The notes under the pieces: generated by a model
Database searches by the model: none
What the model was told of the DNA's origin: nothing
What the model saw: the letters and a program-made list of their open reading frames with translations, nothing else
Virus record (IMG/VR): IMGVR_UViG_3300026484_000351
Coordinates: 32,769-96,768 of that record
Strand: one strand, 5' to 3'
From: a virus
DNA: 64,000 bases
Position numbers and translations under genes: made by a program
Shown here: one piece after another, positions 40,299 to 49,352 of the stretch
Layout: each line of letters opens with the position of its first letter
How positions within the stretch are numbered: position 1 is the stretch's first letter

Positions 40299-40328
40299 GT
40301 AGAATATGTTAATCTGCAAAGGAAAAAG

Positions 40329-40877
40329 ATGACAAAAGAATTAAAAGCACTTGAAAATTTAAGAGAATATAATTCAAAAATCAAAAAACTTGATAAACAA
40401 TTAATTTATAATTATGATTATACTTATTATAATTTGGTTGGTGAAGATATAGTACCAAATGAAGATTTTAATGAAAAATATGGTAGTACAAGAAAAGGTT
40501 ATGAGTTATTTGGTAAAGATAATTCTAATTTACTTGGTGTAGGATATTCAGGTTTAGTATCTTTGCGAGAAGTTTATGTAAGAGATACTTTGGATTTGGT
40601 CGGATATATTACTGAAGCAAAAAGACCAATGAGACCTTATTTAAAAGAGGCAGAAGATTTATATGAAAGTACACTTGAAGATTTTAAGGTTGCACTTAAT
40701 GTAAAGGATGAAGAATCGTTTAAATATTATATCAATGAAAATGGGCCAGGTTATGATTTATATAATAAAGACAGGGTTCAAAATGAGTCAAGGAAAATTG
40801 GATATTTAGTAGATTTAATGGAACAGTATTTTGAAGATGACGATTTTAAAAAATTCTTTGATAAAATTATAAAGTAG
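40329..40877 (+). CDS. Unknown 182-residue protein
   Basis: The product is rich in Tyr, Asp and Lys, mostly helical (LENLREYNSKIKKLDKQLIY, KEAEDLYESTLEDFKVALNV). It follows a CAAAGGAAAAAG site and lies ahead of the sirtuin remnant. No family is recognised. Confidence 0.74.
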   Translation: MTKELKALENLREYNSKIKKLDKQLIYNYDYTYYNLVGEDIVPNEDFNEKYGSTRKGYELFGKDNSNLLGVGYSGLVSLREVYVRDTLDLVGYITEAKRPMRPYLKEAEDLYESTLEDFKVALNVKDEESFKYYINENGPGYDLYNKDRVQNESRKIGYLVDLMEQYFEDDDFKKFFDKIIK

Positions 40878-40915
40878 GATATTATAGAAAAGATAAATAA
40901 GATAAAGGAAAAATA

Positions 40916-41197
40916 ATGTATATACCAAGAGCAAATTTTACAGGAGATAGTAAAAGAATACCCGAGAAAAAGATTATAATATTTTCTGGAGCTGGGTTAG
41001 ACGCCCCATCAGGAATCCAGACTTTTCGAGGTACAGATGGTTTATGGAATAACCATAAAATAGAAGATATATGTGATGAAAGAACTTGGAAAAAGAATTT
41101 TCAAAAAGTGCATAATTTTTATAACGAGCGTAGAGTGCAATTAAAAGATGTAAAACCAAATGAGGCTCATAAAGTGGTATATTATTTGGTTATGTAG
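40916..41197 (+). pseudogene. N-terminal fragment of a Sir2/CobB-like sirtuin
   Basis: The frame starts normally (AAAGGAAAAATAATG) and shows the NAD-binding start of sirtuins: KKIIIFSGAGLDAPSGIQTF, then GLWNNHKIEDICDERTWKKN and VHNFYNERRVQLKDVKPNEAHK. It breaks off after AHKVVYYLVM at residue 93. The catalytic His, zinc cysteines and second half are missing. A C-terminal-like piece is found after the GIY-YIG gene (42433-42558). The gene has therefore lost its middle and is probably inactive. Confidence 0.8.
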
Positions 41198-41301
41198 TTT
41201 TTAATTAATTTAGCAATACGGTCATATTCTTCGGAATTGGTGGTATTTTTTAATTTTTCTATTTCATTTTCAAATATAAAAATATTTATATTTAAAGACA
41301 T
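41182..41301 (-). CDS. Possible 39-residue minus-strand protein
   Basis: On the minus strand ATG 41301 opens MSLNINIFIFENEIEKLKNT and ends NYITK. The composition is protein-like and unusual for a shadow frame. It spans the junction where the sirtuin frame ends. It may have arrived with the GIY-YIG cassette. No clear ribosome site is seen. Confidence 0.4.
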   Translation of the reverse strand: MSLNINIFIFENEIEKLKNTTNSEEYDRIAKLIKNYITK

Positions 41302-41375
41302 AGTATATAAAATTCTTTAAATAAATTATCAACATTCAAATTTTAATTTTATAAATAATATAAAAGGAAAATACT

Positions 41376-42443
41376 ATGGGACTAATTTATAAACATACTT
41401 TCAATAACTCAAATAAATCATATATAGGTTTAACAAAATACACAATGGAAGAAAGATTGAAGGGCCACCTAAAAGCTGTCAAAAATGGTTCAGCTTTGCA
41501 TTTTCATAATGCAATTAGAAAATATGGAGTAGAAAATATTATTTCAGAAATACTAGAAGATAATATTGAAATAAAAAATTTGACAGACAAGGAAATCTTT
41601 TATATAGATAAATTTGATACTTTTTTAAATGGTTATAATATGACTTTAGGAGGGGAAGGTAATTTTGGTTTGGAACATTCAAACGAAGCCAAACAAAAAA
41701 TTTCCGAAGCAAATAAAGGATATAAAGTGGTGGTGAATAAAATAACTAGAAAAACTTTGAAAATAAAAGTGGAAGATTTTGATAATGAGTTATATGATAC
41801 TTTTATGAAAGGTAAAATTAATGTTTATAATAAAAAAGCAGGTGAACATATAATAGTTTCATTAAACTATTTCAATAATAATAGAAAGGATTTTATCACT
41901 AATTATGAAAATAAGGTAGTTGTTAGAGATGGTTTAGAAATTAAAGTTGTTTCTACCGAAGATTTTAAATCTGGTGATTTTGAAAGTATTCATAAGAATA
42001 AATCAACTTTTAAGGATAAAAACGGCAAAACTTATAATATAGATAAGGATAGCAAATTAATTTCCGAATTAGGATTGGTTGGAATTAATGATGGAATAGG
42101 TAATTATATTGATGAATGTGGTAATAAAATTAGACTTTCTACAAAAGAGGCCAAATTAAGAAATCTGAAAGGTATTAATACTGGTACATTTCATAAAGAA
42201 TGTGCTAAAAATATACTAATTTATGATGAAAAGGGAATTATTAGATACAAATGTTTTGGGAATTTCGCGACAGTTTGTAAAGAGAATGGTTTACCTCCAA
42301 CAGCTTTTGGTGATTCTTATAGAGCAAAAGGAGAGAAATTATATGAAAATTTGACACACAACTCGAGTATATCTAGATTAAAAAATAAAAATTACTGGCG
42401 ATTTAAAGGATGGTCAGCAAAATTAAGCGAAGATGTTAAATAA
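41376..42443 (+). CDS. GIY-YIG homing endonuclease with NUMOD3
   Basis: The protein has 355 residues. The GIY-YIG domain is at residues 1-95 as MGLIYKHTFNNSNKSYIGLT, with EERLKGHLK, AIRKYG and the catalytic Glu in LGGEGNFG. A NUMOD3 motif HSNEAKQKISEANKG follows. The long C-terminal part probably binds DNA, with repeats around STKEAKLRNLKG. Such free-standing phage endonucleases spread themselves by cutting unoccupied alleles. The gene replaces the middle of the sirtuin gene. Confidence 0.9.
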   Translation: MGLIYKHTFNNSNKSYIGLTKYTMEERLKGHLKAVKNGSALHFHNAIRKYGVENIISEILEDNIEIKNLTDKEIFYIDKFDTFLNGYNMTLGGEGNFGLEHSNEAKQKISEANKGYKVVVNKITRKTLKIKVEDFDNELYDTFMKGKINVYNKKAGEHIIVSLNYFNNNRKDFITNYENKVVVRDGLEIKVVSTEDFKSGDFESIHKNKSTFKDKNGKTYNIDKDSKLISELGLVGINDGIGNYIDECGNKIRLSTKEAKLRNLKGINTGTFHKECAKNILIYDEKGIIRYKCFGNFATVCKENGLPPTAFGDSYRAKGEKLYENLTHNSSISRLKNKNYWRFKGWSAKLSEDVK

Positions 42444-42558
42444 TATGAATGAATCAGTTGATTTGCCTGAAAAGTTATTTGATAAAATATATTATGAAAG
42501 TTGTGAAACAGCAATGCAAAAAATTGAAAAAGATATTGATGAATTATGGAATAAATAG
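42433..42558 (+). pseudogene. C-terminal fragment of the sirtuin gene
   Basis: The frame MLNNMNESVDLPEKLFDKIYYES...DELWNK overlaps the end of the GIY-YIG gene. A sequence of N-x-x-x-LFD-x-x-x-Y-x-x-x-x-E-x-x-x-x followed by an acidic helix is typical for the last strand and helix of bacterial sirtuins. It could still be translated as a 37-41-residue peptide, but most likely it is the leftover 3' end of the gene at 40916. Confidence 0.5.
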
Positions 42559-42575
42559 TGTTACTTTTTGTAACA
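42559..42575 (+). promoter_or_regulatory. Perfect palindrome upstream of the chaperone genes
   Basis: TGTTACTTTTTGTAACA is a six-base inverted repeat with a five-base spacer, directly after the previous stop codon and 142 bases ahead of the Hsp20 gene. It may be a small terminator or an operator. The remaining leader is AT-rich with a weak TATAAT but no family promoter and no CIRCE element. Confidence 0.45.
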
Positions 42576-42717
42576 TTAGTAGTAATTTTTTTTAAAAAAT
42601 CAAATATTTTTTAAGTAAAAATATATATAATAATAAATAGCGAATATTAAATAAAGATTAAAAGCGTTCGACCGAAAAGTCAAAAAACTAAACAATTTTA
42701 CTTAAATAAGGAGATTA

Positions 42718-43155
42718 ATGTTTTTAACTAAATTAGACAGACCAAATTTGTATCCGATGGGAACAAGTTTAGAAAAGGTTTTCGATGAGTTTTTTGAAAA
42801 CTCATTTAAAGAAATGGGAAATAATAAATATCCGATGACAGATATTTATACCGAAAATGGTGTTACTCACATTAGGGTAGCAGTAACAGGTTTTTTCGAT
42901 AAGGAAATAGAAATATTTTTAGAAAACAATCTACTAACAATTAAAGCTTCTCATGAAGACAAATCCGGAAGAGATTCAAGAATTTACCATATTAAAAATA
43001 TAGCAACAAGAAGCTTTATTAGGAAATTTGCAGTATCAAATATAGTAGAAGATATCAAAGCAGAAATAAAAAATGGTGTATTACATCTTGAGTTAATAGA
43101 AAAAGAAAAAGAAATAACTAAAAAAGTTATTCAAATAGATACAATTAAAAAATAA
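42718..43155 (+). CDS. Small heat-shock protein (Hsp20 family)
   Basis: The 145-residue protein has the alpha-crystallin domain from about residue 38: YPMTDIYTENGVTHIRVAVT, LENNLLTIKASHED, SFIRKFAVSNIVEDIKAEIK and the hallmark NGVLHLELIEKE. Small heat-shock proteins hold unfolding proteins for refolding by DnaK. It leads a run with dnaK, grpE and a dnaJ-like gene, all with AAGGAG-type sites, which indicates one operon. Confidence 0.92.
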   Translation: MFLTKLDRPNLYPMGTSLEKVFDEFFENSFKEMGNNKYPMTDIYTENGVTHIRVAVTGFFDKEIEIFLENNLLTIKASHEDKSGRDSRIYHIKNIATRSFIRKFAVSNIVEDIKAEIKNGVLHLELIEKEKEITKKVIQIDTIKK

Positions 43156-43185
43156 AACTAACTTAAAATATAAGGAGATTTAAAA

Positions 43186-45045
43186 ATGGCAACAATAGGA
43201 ATAGATTTAGGAACTACAAATAGTGCGGTAGCAGTATATGAAGCAGGGGAAGCAAAAATCATCCCAAATGCAGAGGGCAAAAATACAACACCATCAATAG
43301 TAGCGTTTACAAATAAAGGTGATGTTTTAGTTGGTGAACCAGCAAAAAGACAGGCCGTAACAAACCCAACAGGAACAATTGAAGCGGTAAAAAGAATTAT
43401 GGGTATGCAATTTAATGAACCAAAATGCAAAGAAGCTCAAGAAAAAGTACAGTATAAGATTGTAAATAAAAATGGACTGGCTGCAGTTGAAATTGATGGC
43501 AAATCATACACCCCACAAGAAATTTCGGCTAAGATTTTATCGAAATTAAAAGACGATGCAGAAAGTTATTTAGGTACAACTGTAACAGATGCAGTTATTA
43601 CAGTACCAGCATACTTTAATGATGCTCAAAGAAAAGCGACACAAGAAGCAGGGACAATTGCAGGACTTAATGTATTAAGAATTATAAATGAACCAACATC
43701 TGCTTCACTAGCTTATGGACTTGATAAAAAAGGTGAAGAAAAAGTAGCCATTGTAGATTTAGGCGGCGGCACATATGATGTTTCTGTAATGGAAATAGGT
43801 GATGGGACTTTTGAAGTTTTATCGACAGATGGAAATGCTTTTTTTGGTGGAAAAGATTATGATCAAGATATTGTTAATTATTTAGCTGGAGATTTTAAGT
43901 CTAATAATGGGGTAGATTTAAGAAATGATAGTATGGCAATGCAAAGATTATTTGATGCAGCTGAAAATGCTAAGAAAGAGTTAAGTTCAACAATGGAAAC
44001 AGAGATAAACTTACCATTTATTACAGCAGATGCAACAGGACCAAAACATTTAGTCGTATCTTTAACAAAAGCAAAATTTGAAGAGTTAATTAGTGAAAGA
44101 ACAAAAGAGGTTACAACTCACTTAGAAACTGCTTTAACTGATGCAGGTTTAACACCAAATGATATTAACGAAGTTATTATGGTTGGGGGTTCAACAAGGA
44201 TTCCGTTAGTGCAAGAGAAAGTCCAAAAATTCTTTGGTGGTAAAACATTAAATAATTCAGTTAATCCCGATGAAGTTGTTGCTGCTGGTGCAGCAATACA
44301 AGCAGGGGTATTAAGTGGAGATGTTAAAGATGTTCTTTTACTTGATGTTACACCATTAAGTCTTGGTATTGAAACAATGGGTGGTATTATGACTACTCTT
44401 ATTGAAAAAGGTACAACAATTCCAGTTAAAAAATCTCAAGTATTTAGTACAGCAGAAGATAATCAACCAGCAGTATCTGTAAGAATAGCACAGGGTGAAG
44501 CAAAATTATTTGAAGATAATAAAATGTTAGGTAATTTTGAATTAGGTGATATTGCTCCAGCTCCAAGAGGAACTCCTCAAATAGAAATCACACTTGATGT
44601 AGATGCTAATGGTGTATTAAATGTTTCAGCAAAAGATAAAGCGACAGGAAAAGAAAATAGTGTAACTATTACTGGTAGTACGGGTTTATCTGATAATGAA
44701 ATTGCTAAAATGGTGGCTGATGCCGAAAAAGCAAATGCTGATAAAAAAGATAAAGTTGAAGCAATTGAAGCAAGAAATGCGTTAGATAGTTTAATTTCAC
44801 AAGCAAGAAAAACTAATGATGAAGTTAAAGATGAAAGTCTTACGACGGCAATTAGTACAGCAGAAGAAAAATCAAAAAATGAGGTTTTAACTAAAAGTGA
44901 CTTAGAAACAGCTAAATCTGATTTAGAAAAAGTGCTTATGGAAGTAATGCAAAAACAAGCACAACACGGAACATCAAATGAAGCATCTGAACAAGCCGAA
45001 AAGGTTAATGATAGTAGCACCATTATTGATGCGGAGGTAGAGTAG
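43186..45045 (+). CDS. dnaK: Hsp70 chaperone DnaK
   Basis: The 619-residue protein is full length. It has the ATPase signatures [38 protein letters not shown] and [18 protein letters not shown], the substrate-binding domain start [17 protein letters not shown], and a lid ending TIIDAEVE as in bacterial DnaK. The nucleotide-binding loop [16 protein letters not shown] resembles Campylobacterota DnaK, which suggests acquisition from the host. A complete phage-encoded DnaK is rare. With GrpE and the J-protein downstream it could form an independent folding system for phage proteins. Confidence 0.96.
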   Translation: MATIGIDLGTTNSAVAVYEAGEAKIIPNAEGKNTTPSIVAFTNKGDVLVGEPAKRQAVTNPTGTIEAVKRIMGMQFNEPKCKEAQEKVQYKIVNKNGLAAVEIDGKSYTPQEISAKILSKLKDDAESYLGTTVTDAVITVPAYFNDAQRKATQEAGTIAGLNVLRIINEPTSASLAYGLDKKGEEKVAIVDLGGGTYDVSVMEIGDGTFEVLSTDGNAFFGGKDYDQDIVNYLAGDFKSNNGVDLRNDSMAMQRLFDAAENAKKELSSTMETEINLPFITADATGPKHLVVSLTKAKFEELISERTKEVTTHLETALTDAGLTPNDINEVIMVGGSTRIPLVQEKVQKFFGGKTLNNSVNPDEVVAAGAAIQAGVLSGDVKDVLLLDVTPLSLGIETMGGIMTTLIEKGTTIPVKKSQVFSTAEDNQPAVSVRIAQGEAKLFEDNKMLGNFELGDIAPAPRGTPQIEITLDVDANGVLNVSAKDKATGKENSVTITGSTGLSDNEIAKMVADAEKANADKKDKVEAIEARNALDSLISQARKTNDEVKDESLTTAISTAEEKSKNEVLTKSDLETAKSDLEKVLMEVMQKQAQHGTSNEASEQAEKVNDSSTIIDAEVE

Positions 45046-45074
45046 GTTTATCCTACTCTACAAAAGAGTTAGAA

Positions 45075-45587
45075 ATGGCTACAAAAATTCACGAAGATTT
45101 AACTGAAAACGAAAAATTGGACACGGCTGAAGTAGAAGAAAGAGAGCAATCAGATGTTCCCTATGAAAATACAAAACTTAAAGATAAAATTAAAGCATTA
45201 GAAAGCGAAAATCTCAGAACTCATGCTGATTTCCAGAATGTAAAGAAAAGACTAGAAAAAGAAAAATTAAATTCTATAAAATTTGCACAAGAACAATTTT
45301 CTCTAGACTTATTAGAAGTATTGGATTCTTTATATATCGCAGTACAAGTTATACAAGATGCAAAAGAAAAGGAAGGTATAACAAACACAATTAAAAAACT
45401 AACAGATATTTTTAGTAAATATCATATTTCTGAAGTTACATATGAAGTATTTAACCCTAACTTACATCAAGCAGTACAGACAATTAAATCAGAAAAAGCT
45501 TCAGGAGAAATTGTTCAAGTTCTAAGGAAAGGTTATACAATCCATGATAAAATACTAAGACCAGCAATGGTGAGTATATCTCAATAA
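45075..45587 (+). CDS. grpE: Nucleotide-exchange factor GrpE
   Basis: The 170-residue protein has the long N-terminal helix ([21 protein letters not shown] then [16 protein letters not shown]) and the C-terminal beta domain with [20 protein letters not shown] and [17 protein letters not shown], the GrpE hallmark (R-x-A-x-V). GrpE releases ADP from DnaK. It follows dnaK by 29 bases. The ribosome site is weak (AAAAGAGTTAGAA). Confidence 0.93.
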   Translation: MATKIHEDLTENEKLDTAEVEEREQSDVPYENTKLKDKIKALESENLRTHADFQNVKKRLEKEKLNSIKFAQEQFSLDLLEVLDSLYIAVQVIQDAKEKEGITNTIKKLTDIFSKYHISEVTYEVFNPNLHQAVQTIKSEKASGEIVQVLRKGYTIHDKILRPAMVSISQ

Positions 45588-45597
45588 AAGGAAGAAT

Positions 45598-46353
45598 ATG
45601 AAAGATTTATATAAGACATTAGAGATAAGTGAAAATGCAACCGAACAGGAAATTAAAAAAGCTTATAGAAAATTAGCAAAGAATTATCATCCTGATGTCA
45701 ATAAAACCAAAGAAGCCGAAGAAAAATTTAAAGAGATAAATGCAGCTTATGAAGTCTTAAGCGATAAAAATAAAAAAGCACAGTATGATAGATATGGTGA
45801 TCAAATGTTTAACCAAAACAATTATGCCGGCCATCAACAACATTCTGAAGATATTTTTGAACAGATGTTTAGAGCTAGCTTTGGGTTTAATAATCAAATT
45901 AATCTCGATAGAACCGTAAGGGTAAGAGTACCATTAGATAAAGCTATAAAAGGCGGCAAGATAACTATTGAAGGCAATACTATATCATTTCCTAAAAATA
46001 TTAGTAATGGCACAAAACTAAGAGTAAAAGGAAAAGGCAAAACTTTTCAAGGGCAAACTGGAGATTTATATGTACAGTTAGTTGTTGTCGGGGATAATAA
46101 CTTTGAAGTAAATTATAACACTATACATACAAGCGTTGAATTAAATCTAAAAGAAGCTATTTTTGGAACACATAAAGAAATAAATTTATATGGAGATATA
46201 ATAAAAATAAAAATTCCTAAAGATATTAAATATGGACAACAACTACGAATTAGAGGAAAAGGTCTACATAATGATAATATGATAGTTCATTGTATTTATG
46301 TTTTACCAAAGTCAGACGAAATAAAAGAAAGTGATTTAAACTTTGTAAAATAA
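45598..46353 (+). CDS. DnaJ/CbpA-type J-domain co-chaperone
   Basis: The J domain covers residues 1-70 with [20 protein letters not shown] (HPD motif) and ends [10 protein letters not shown] short linker leads to DnaJ C-terminal substrate-binding domains ([39 protein letters not shown]). The CxxCxGxG zinc repeats of true DnaJ are absent, so it is of the CbpA class. The 251 residues are slightly shorter than CbpA. It would activate the neighbouring DnaK. Confidence 0.93.
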   Translation: MKDLYKTLEISENATEQEIKKAYRKLAKNYHPDVNKTKEAEEKFKEINAAYEVLSDKNKKAQYDRYGDQMFNQNNYAGHQQHSEDIFEQMFRASFGFNNQINLDRTVRVRVPLDKAIKGGKITIEGNTISFPKNISNGTKLRVKGKGKTFQGQTGDLYVQLVVVGDNNFEVNYNTIHTSVELNLKEAIFGTHKEINLYGDIIKIKIPKDIKYGQQLRIRGKGLHNDNMIVHCIYVLPKSDEIKESDLNFVK

Positions 46354-46362
46354 AGGAAATAT

Positions 46363-46824
46363 ATGAAATTCTTCTCTAGTTATTATGCCCAAATACCAAA
46401 TATCCCAAAAGATTATATTCTTGTTAGCATATCTGGGGATATACCAGATTATATTAAAGATCAAATAAATATTTGGGACTGTCGATTAGCGCCAAATAGA
46501 GATTTATTCAGGGAGTATAAAAATTCCCCTAAAGGTCGACAAAGAGAGAATTTATTTGTCCAAAGATTTAAAAATGAAGTGCTTACCAAATATGATATAA
46601 CTGAAATATTAAAATCTTGGAGTGATAAATGTGGTCTTGAACAAAAATATGTTTTATTATGTTATGAAATGCCTAATTGTTTTTGTCACCGTCATATTGT
46701 CGCCGAAGCACTTGAAAAAAAGTACGGCATAGAAATTCCCGAATTTGGCATAGATAATTTAATTTATGAGAGAAGGGATTATAAAATCCAACTAAAAGAT
46801 ACTTTAAATGAAGAGGAATGGTAG
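46363..46824 (+). CDS. DUF488-family protein
   Basis: The 153-residue product has the family pattern: an N-terminal strand DYILVSISGDIPDYI, then LAPNRDLFREYKNSP in the position of the usual L-x-P, and the conserved KYVLLCYEMPNCFCHRHIVA with the C-x-H-R block. DUF488 proteins are uncharacterised in detail, and the conserved Cys/His/Arg block suggests an enzyme. It follows the J-protein gene by ten bases, so it may belong to the same transcript. Confidence 0.8.
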   Translation: MKFFSSYYAQIPNIPKDYILVSISGDIPDYIKDQINIWDCRLAPNRDLFREYKNSPKGRQRENLFVQRFKNEVLTKYDITEILKSWSDKCGLEQKYVLLCYEMPNCFCHRHIVAEALEKKYGIEIPEFGIDNLIYERRDYKIQLKDTLNEEEW

Positions 46825-46970
46825 CATTTAATACCTATTTAAAGTATTGTGATAAAGTAGATCTATAAAAGAATAACTTTGTACTACAAATTGACTAATA
46901 ATTTTTATTTCTTTCAATGTAAAGATACTAAATCAGCAGTTCAATAGACAACAAATAGGAAAGAGGAATA

Positions 46971-47195
46971 ATGAAAATACTAAAACATACAGAAAAAATT
47001 CTTTATTTAGAGGCTCATGGAGATATAATTAGCATTGGCTTACAAACAAACTTTAATATAAGTCTCATTAAAAATTTAATTAACATAAATGGAATTGAAA
47101 TTCCTTATTTTTCAAGAGAAATGGCGAAGGAAGATTATGAAATGTTAGAATCTTCAATACTTGAAGGGCCCAAACAGAAAAGGAAAGTAATATAA
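46971..47195 (+). CDS. Unknown 74-residue protein
   Basis: The gene follows GAAAGAGGAATA. The small mixed product (KILKHTEKILYLEAHGDIIS, ending PKQKRKVI) has no recognisable domain. It lies between two gaps with no other gene. Confidence 0.68.
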   Translation: MKILKHTEKILYLEAHGDIISIGLQTNFNISLIKNLININGIEIPYFSREMAKEDYEMLESSILEGPKQKRKVI

Positions 47196-47394
47196 AATCA
47201 AGCACAGATTGTTATAAGGAAATGAAGGGCAGCAAGTTCTATTACTAAATCTTTTAAAATTGGTTTAAATAATAAGAGCATCAGATTTATAAAATGGGGA
47301 TTCTTTATTACAGCCACAAATAAAATAGTGATTAAGAACTTGGATATAGTCTTTAATAATAGAATTTCTTTCTATTAACCCTCTAATTTAAACC

Positions 47395-47422
47395 TAGTTT
47401 AATAATAATTTGTTATAATTAT
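47395..47422 (+). promoter_or_regulatory. Promoter of the repeated phage family
   Basis: TAGTTTAATAATAATTTGTTATAAT is a diverged copy ahead of a broken gene (47449). The stretch 47196-47394 has no gene that I can support. Confidence 0.7.
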
Positions 47423-47448
47423 ATTAATAAAAACATAAAGGTTATAAG

Positions 47449-47633
47449 ATGACAAATTCAACAGAGTCAAATTATGAAAGAAATTTAGAGAATACTTAAG
47501 ATACAACAATGAAAGTAGAAGTTTAACTTAGACTTTAGATGAAGATACTTACTCTGTTTGGGCAACTTTTTATACTAGTGCTGATGAAAATACTGAAGAA
47601 TTTGAAGTTTTAAAAGAAAATGTAAGGTTTTAA
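47449..47633 (+). pseudogene. Broken small gene with intact promoter
   Basis: The start MTNSTESNYERNLENT after AAAGGTTATAAG runs into a stop. Further on, in another frame, LDEDTYSVWATFYTSADENT...ENVRF is clearly coding-like and ends TAA 47631-47633. Several stops and a frameshift separate the two parts. The gene retains its promoter and ribosome site, so decay is recent. Confidence 0.6.
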
Positions 47634-47690
47634 TAATGTATCTTTATTTAGTAAATTTAAAACAATTACTATTAGATTAAGGAAAGAAAG

Positions 47691-47948
47691 ATGAAATCTA
47701 TTAAAAATTTAGAATTAATACAAAGAGTAACAGCACAAAATTCATTTAAAAAAACGGCGTCTGATGTTAAAAGTTCTTCGCCAGTTTCTTTTGTTGGTTA
47801 TAGTTTAGGCGAACCAGTATATGAATTTAATAAAGAGGACAAATTTATAATTTTTGGTATTAGGGACGATAGAATTGCTACTGGTTATATGCAATATAAC
47901 CAGGTGTTTAAAATTATTATGCAAATTGAAGAAGGTTATCAACTATGA
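47691..47948 (+). CDS. Unknown 85-residue protein
   Basis: The product begins MKSIKNLELIQRVTAQNSFK and has a strand-rich C-terminal half (VSFVGYSLGEPVYEF, IFGIRDDRIATGYMQYN). It overlaps the next gene by four bases (ATGA-like). No family is recognised. Confidence 0.72.
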   Translation: MKSIKNLELIQRVTAQNSFKKTASDVKSSSPVSFVGYSLGEPVYEFNKEDKFIIFGIRDDRIATGYMQYNQVFKIIMQIEEGYQL

Positions 47949-48595
47949 ATAATGCTACGAAAGAACTCATAATTACCGGGAATATTGGTACAGGTAAAAG
48001 TACTGTAACTAAAATTTTTGAAGAAAGAGGTTACAAAATCATTTCAGCAGATGAGATATCTGCGGCAATTCTTAAAGAAAATCATAAAGAAATTTCAAAA
48101 ATGTTTAGTATGCCCCCTCAAAAATTTAATTCTTTTAAAAAAAGATTATCAAATATGGTTTTTAGTAAACAATGTACATTAGTAAATTATAAAGAAGAAC
48201 TTGAAAAATTTATGGTCCCAAAAATTCAAGAAGAAATCGAACATGAAAAACTTGCTTTATCTATGGCTGGGAGAAAATATGTTATAGAAATGCCTACATA
48301 TTTTGAAACAAGGGGCCTTAAAAAAGATAATGAAAGTTTAGTTATTATGGTGCAGGCGGATAAAGATATAAGACTTAAAAGGATTATGGAAAGAAATAAA
48401 CACTTAAGTATTCAAGATGTTTTGAACCGAATGAGAACACAAATTCAGCCATCAGAAAAAGTACAATATTGTGACGAAATTATTTGGAATAATGGAACTT
48501 ATGAAGAATTAAAAAATGAAACCCTAAGAGTAAAAAGAATTATAGAGAATGAATATTCTTATCCCATGAAGGAATATCATAAAAGTTCTAAATAG
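47945..48595 (+). CDS. CoaE-like dephospho-CoA/nucleotide kinase
   Basis: The 216-residue protein has Walker A ITGNIGTGKSTVTKIF (about 10-25) followed by YKIISADEISAAIL, the CoaE pattern. Later come LVIMVQADKDIRLKRIMERN and VQYCDEIIWNNGTYEELKNE, matching the lid and adenine-side blocks of CoaE. CoaE completes coenzyme A synthesis. Some phage proteins of this fold are deoxynucleotide kinases, so the substrate is not certain. A truncated CoaB-like gene lies downstream (53289), favouring a CoA link. Confidence 0.75.
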   Translation: MNNATKELIITGNIGTGKSTVTKIFEERGYKIISADEISAAILKENHKEISKMFSMPPQKFNSFKKRLSNMVFSKQCTLVNYKEELEKFMVPKIQEEIEHEKLALSMAGRKYVIEMPTYFETRGLKKDNESLVIMVQADKDIRLKRIMERNKHLSIQDVLNRMRTQIQPSEKVQYCDEIIWNNGTYEELKNETLRVKRIIENEYSYPMKEYHKSSK

Positions 48596-48667
48596 TTTTT
48601 AGATTGGATTATATGTTATTTAATTTTTATACTTTATGTCTTTTAGCGCTTATTGGTTAATTTGTAA

Positions 48668-48690
48668 CTTCTAGTTATGTTATAATCTTC
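48668..48690 (+). promoter_or_regulatory. Promoter-like site before a broken gene
   Basis: CTTCTAGTTATGTTATAAT keeps the TATGTTATAAT core but not the AAGGTTA block. It sits about 45 bases before the pseudogene at 48732. Confidence 0.55.
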
Positions 48691-48731
48691 ATAATCAGTT
48701 ATTTTATATACAGAATGCTTTAAGGAAAATA

Positions 48732-49017
48732 ATGAAAACAGAAAACAAAAAAATATTTTTTATAAAAAAAGGATATAAAAGGATTTAAAGCTTATATTTT
48801 TAAGAAACCAAATAGCAGGATTTATAGAACAAAAGATGAATTTTCTAAAATTGGTCTAGAAATAGAACCAGGCGATATGTTTTTTGAGAAAGAAGATTAT
48901 TGGGATAAAGTAGAATATAGAGCAATGCAAGCATTTATAAATGCTTTTGGTGATTTAAGACTATATGCTTTTGAATATAGTCCTTTAGAAAGAATGGAAA
49001 TTTATGCTCTATTTTAG
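48732..49017 (+). pseudogene. First copy of a duplicated small gene, frameshifted
   Basis: ATG 48732 opens MKTENKKIFFIKKGYK and soon stops. The next frame continues FKAYIFKKPNSRIYRTK... to KEDYWDKVEYRAMQAFINAF. The same gene recurs at 52302 as a direct repeat. Extra bases near 48752-48785 break the reading frame. The encoded protein is about 80 residues, and its function is unknown. Confidence 0.7.
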
Positions 49018-49250
49018 ATGCTAAATCACTCCATGCTATATTAGGTATAGCTTTAGACAATCTTCTATTTTTAAGCATATTTTTTACTTGAAGACTTTCT
49101 AAACTTATAAAATCATATAGATTAATTAATTTTTAGATGCTTTATGATTTATAGTGTTTCTTGTATTCTTTATTTTATTATGTACCTTAGCCACTTTTAA
49201 TCTAGCTTTATTTCTATTTTTACTTAGTTTTCTTTGGTACTTATATGTTA
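49001..49250 (-). mobile_element. TnpB fragment (middle part), inverted relative to its other half
   Basis: The minus strand matches the tnpB of 8597-9775 from the KLTYKYQRKL region to AWSDLASKI, with stops and a deletion of about 54 bases between short repeats. It ends where the plus-strand fragment at 52875 begins. The two share about 40 bases in inverted orientation (GCATGGAGTGATTT core). It is a decayed remnant only. Confidence 0.8.
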
Positions 49251-49352
49251 AGTAGTTTTATATGGATAAAAAGATTCGATAAATGTATAAATAATTTTAT
49301 TGAAACAAAATGTTTAGTGTTCCAATAAAATTACTAATAGGACGGAAATAAT

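Noticed and set aside
41376-42443. GIY-YIG gene as part of a group I intron or intein in the sirtuin gene
   Set aside because: About 100 residues of the sirtuin are missing between the flanking pieces, so no splicing event could restore the protein.
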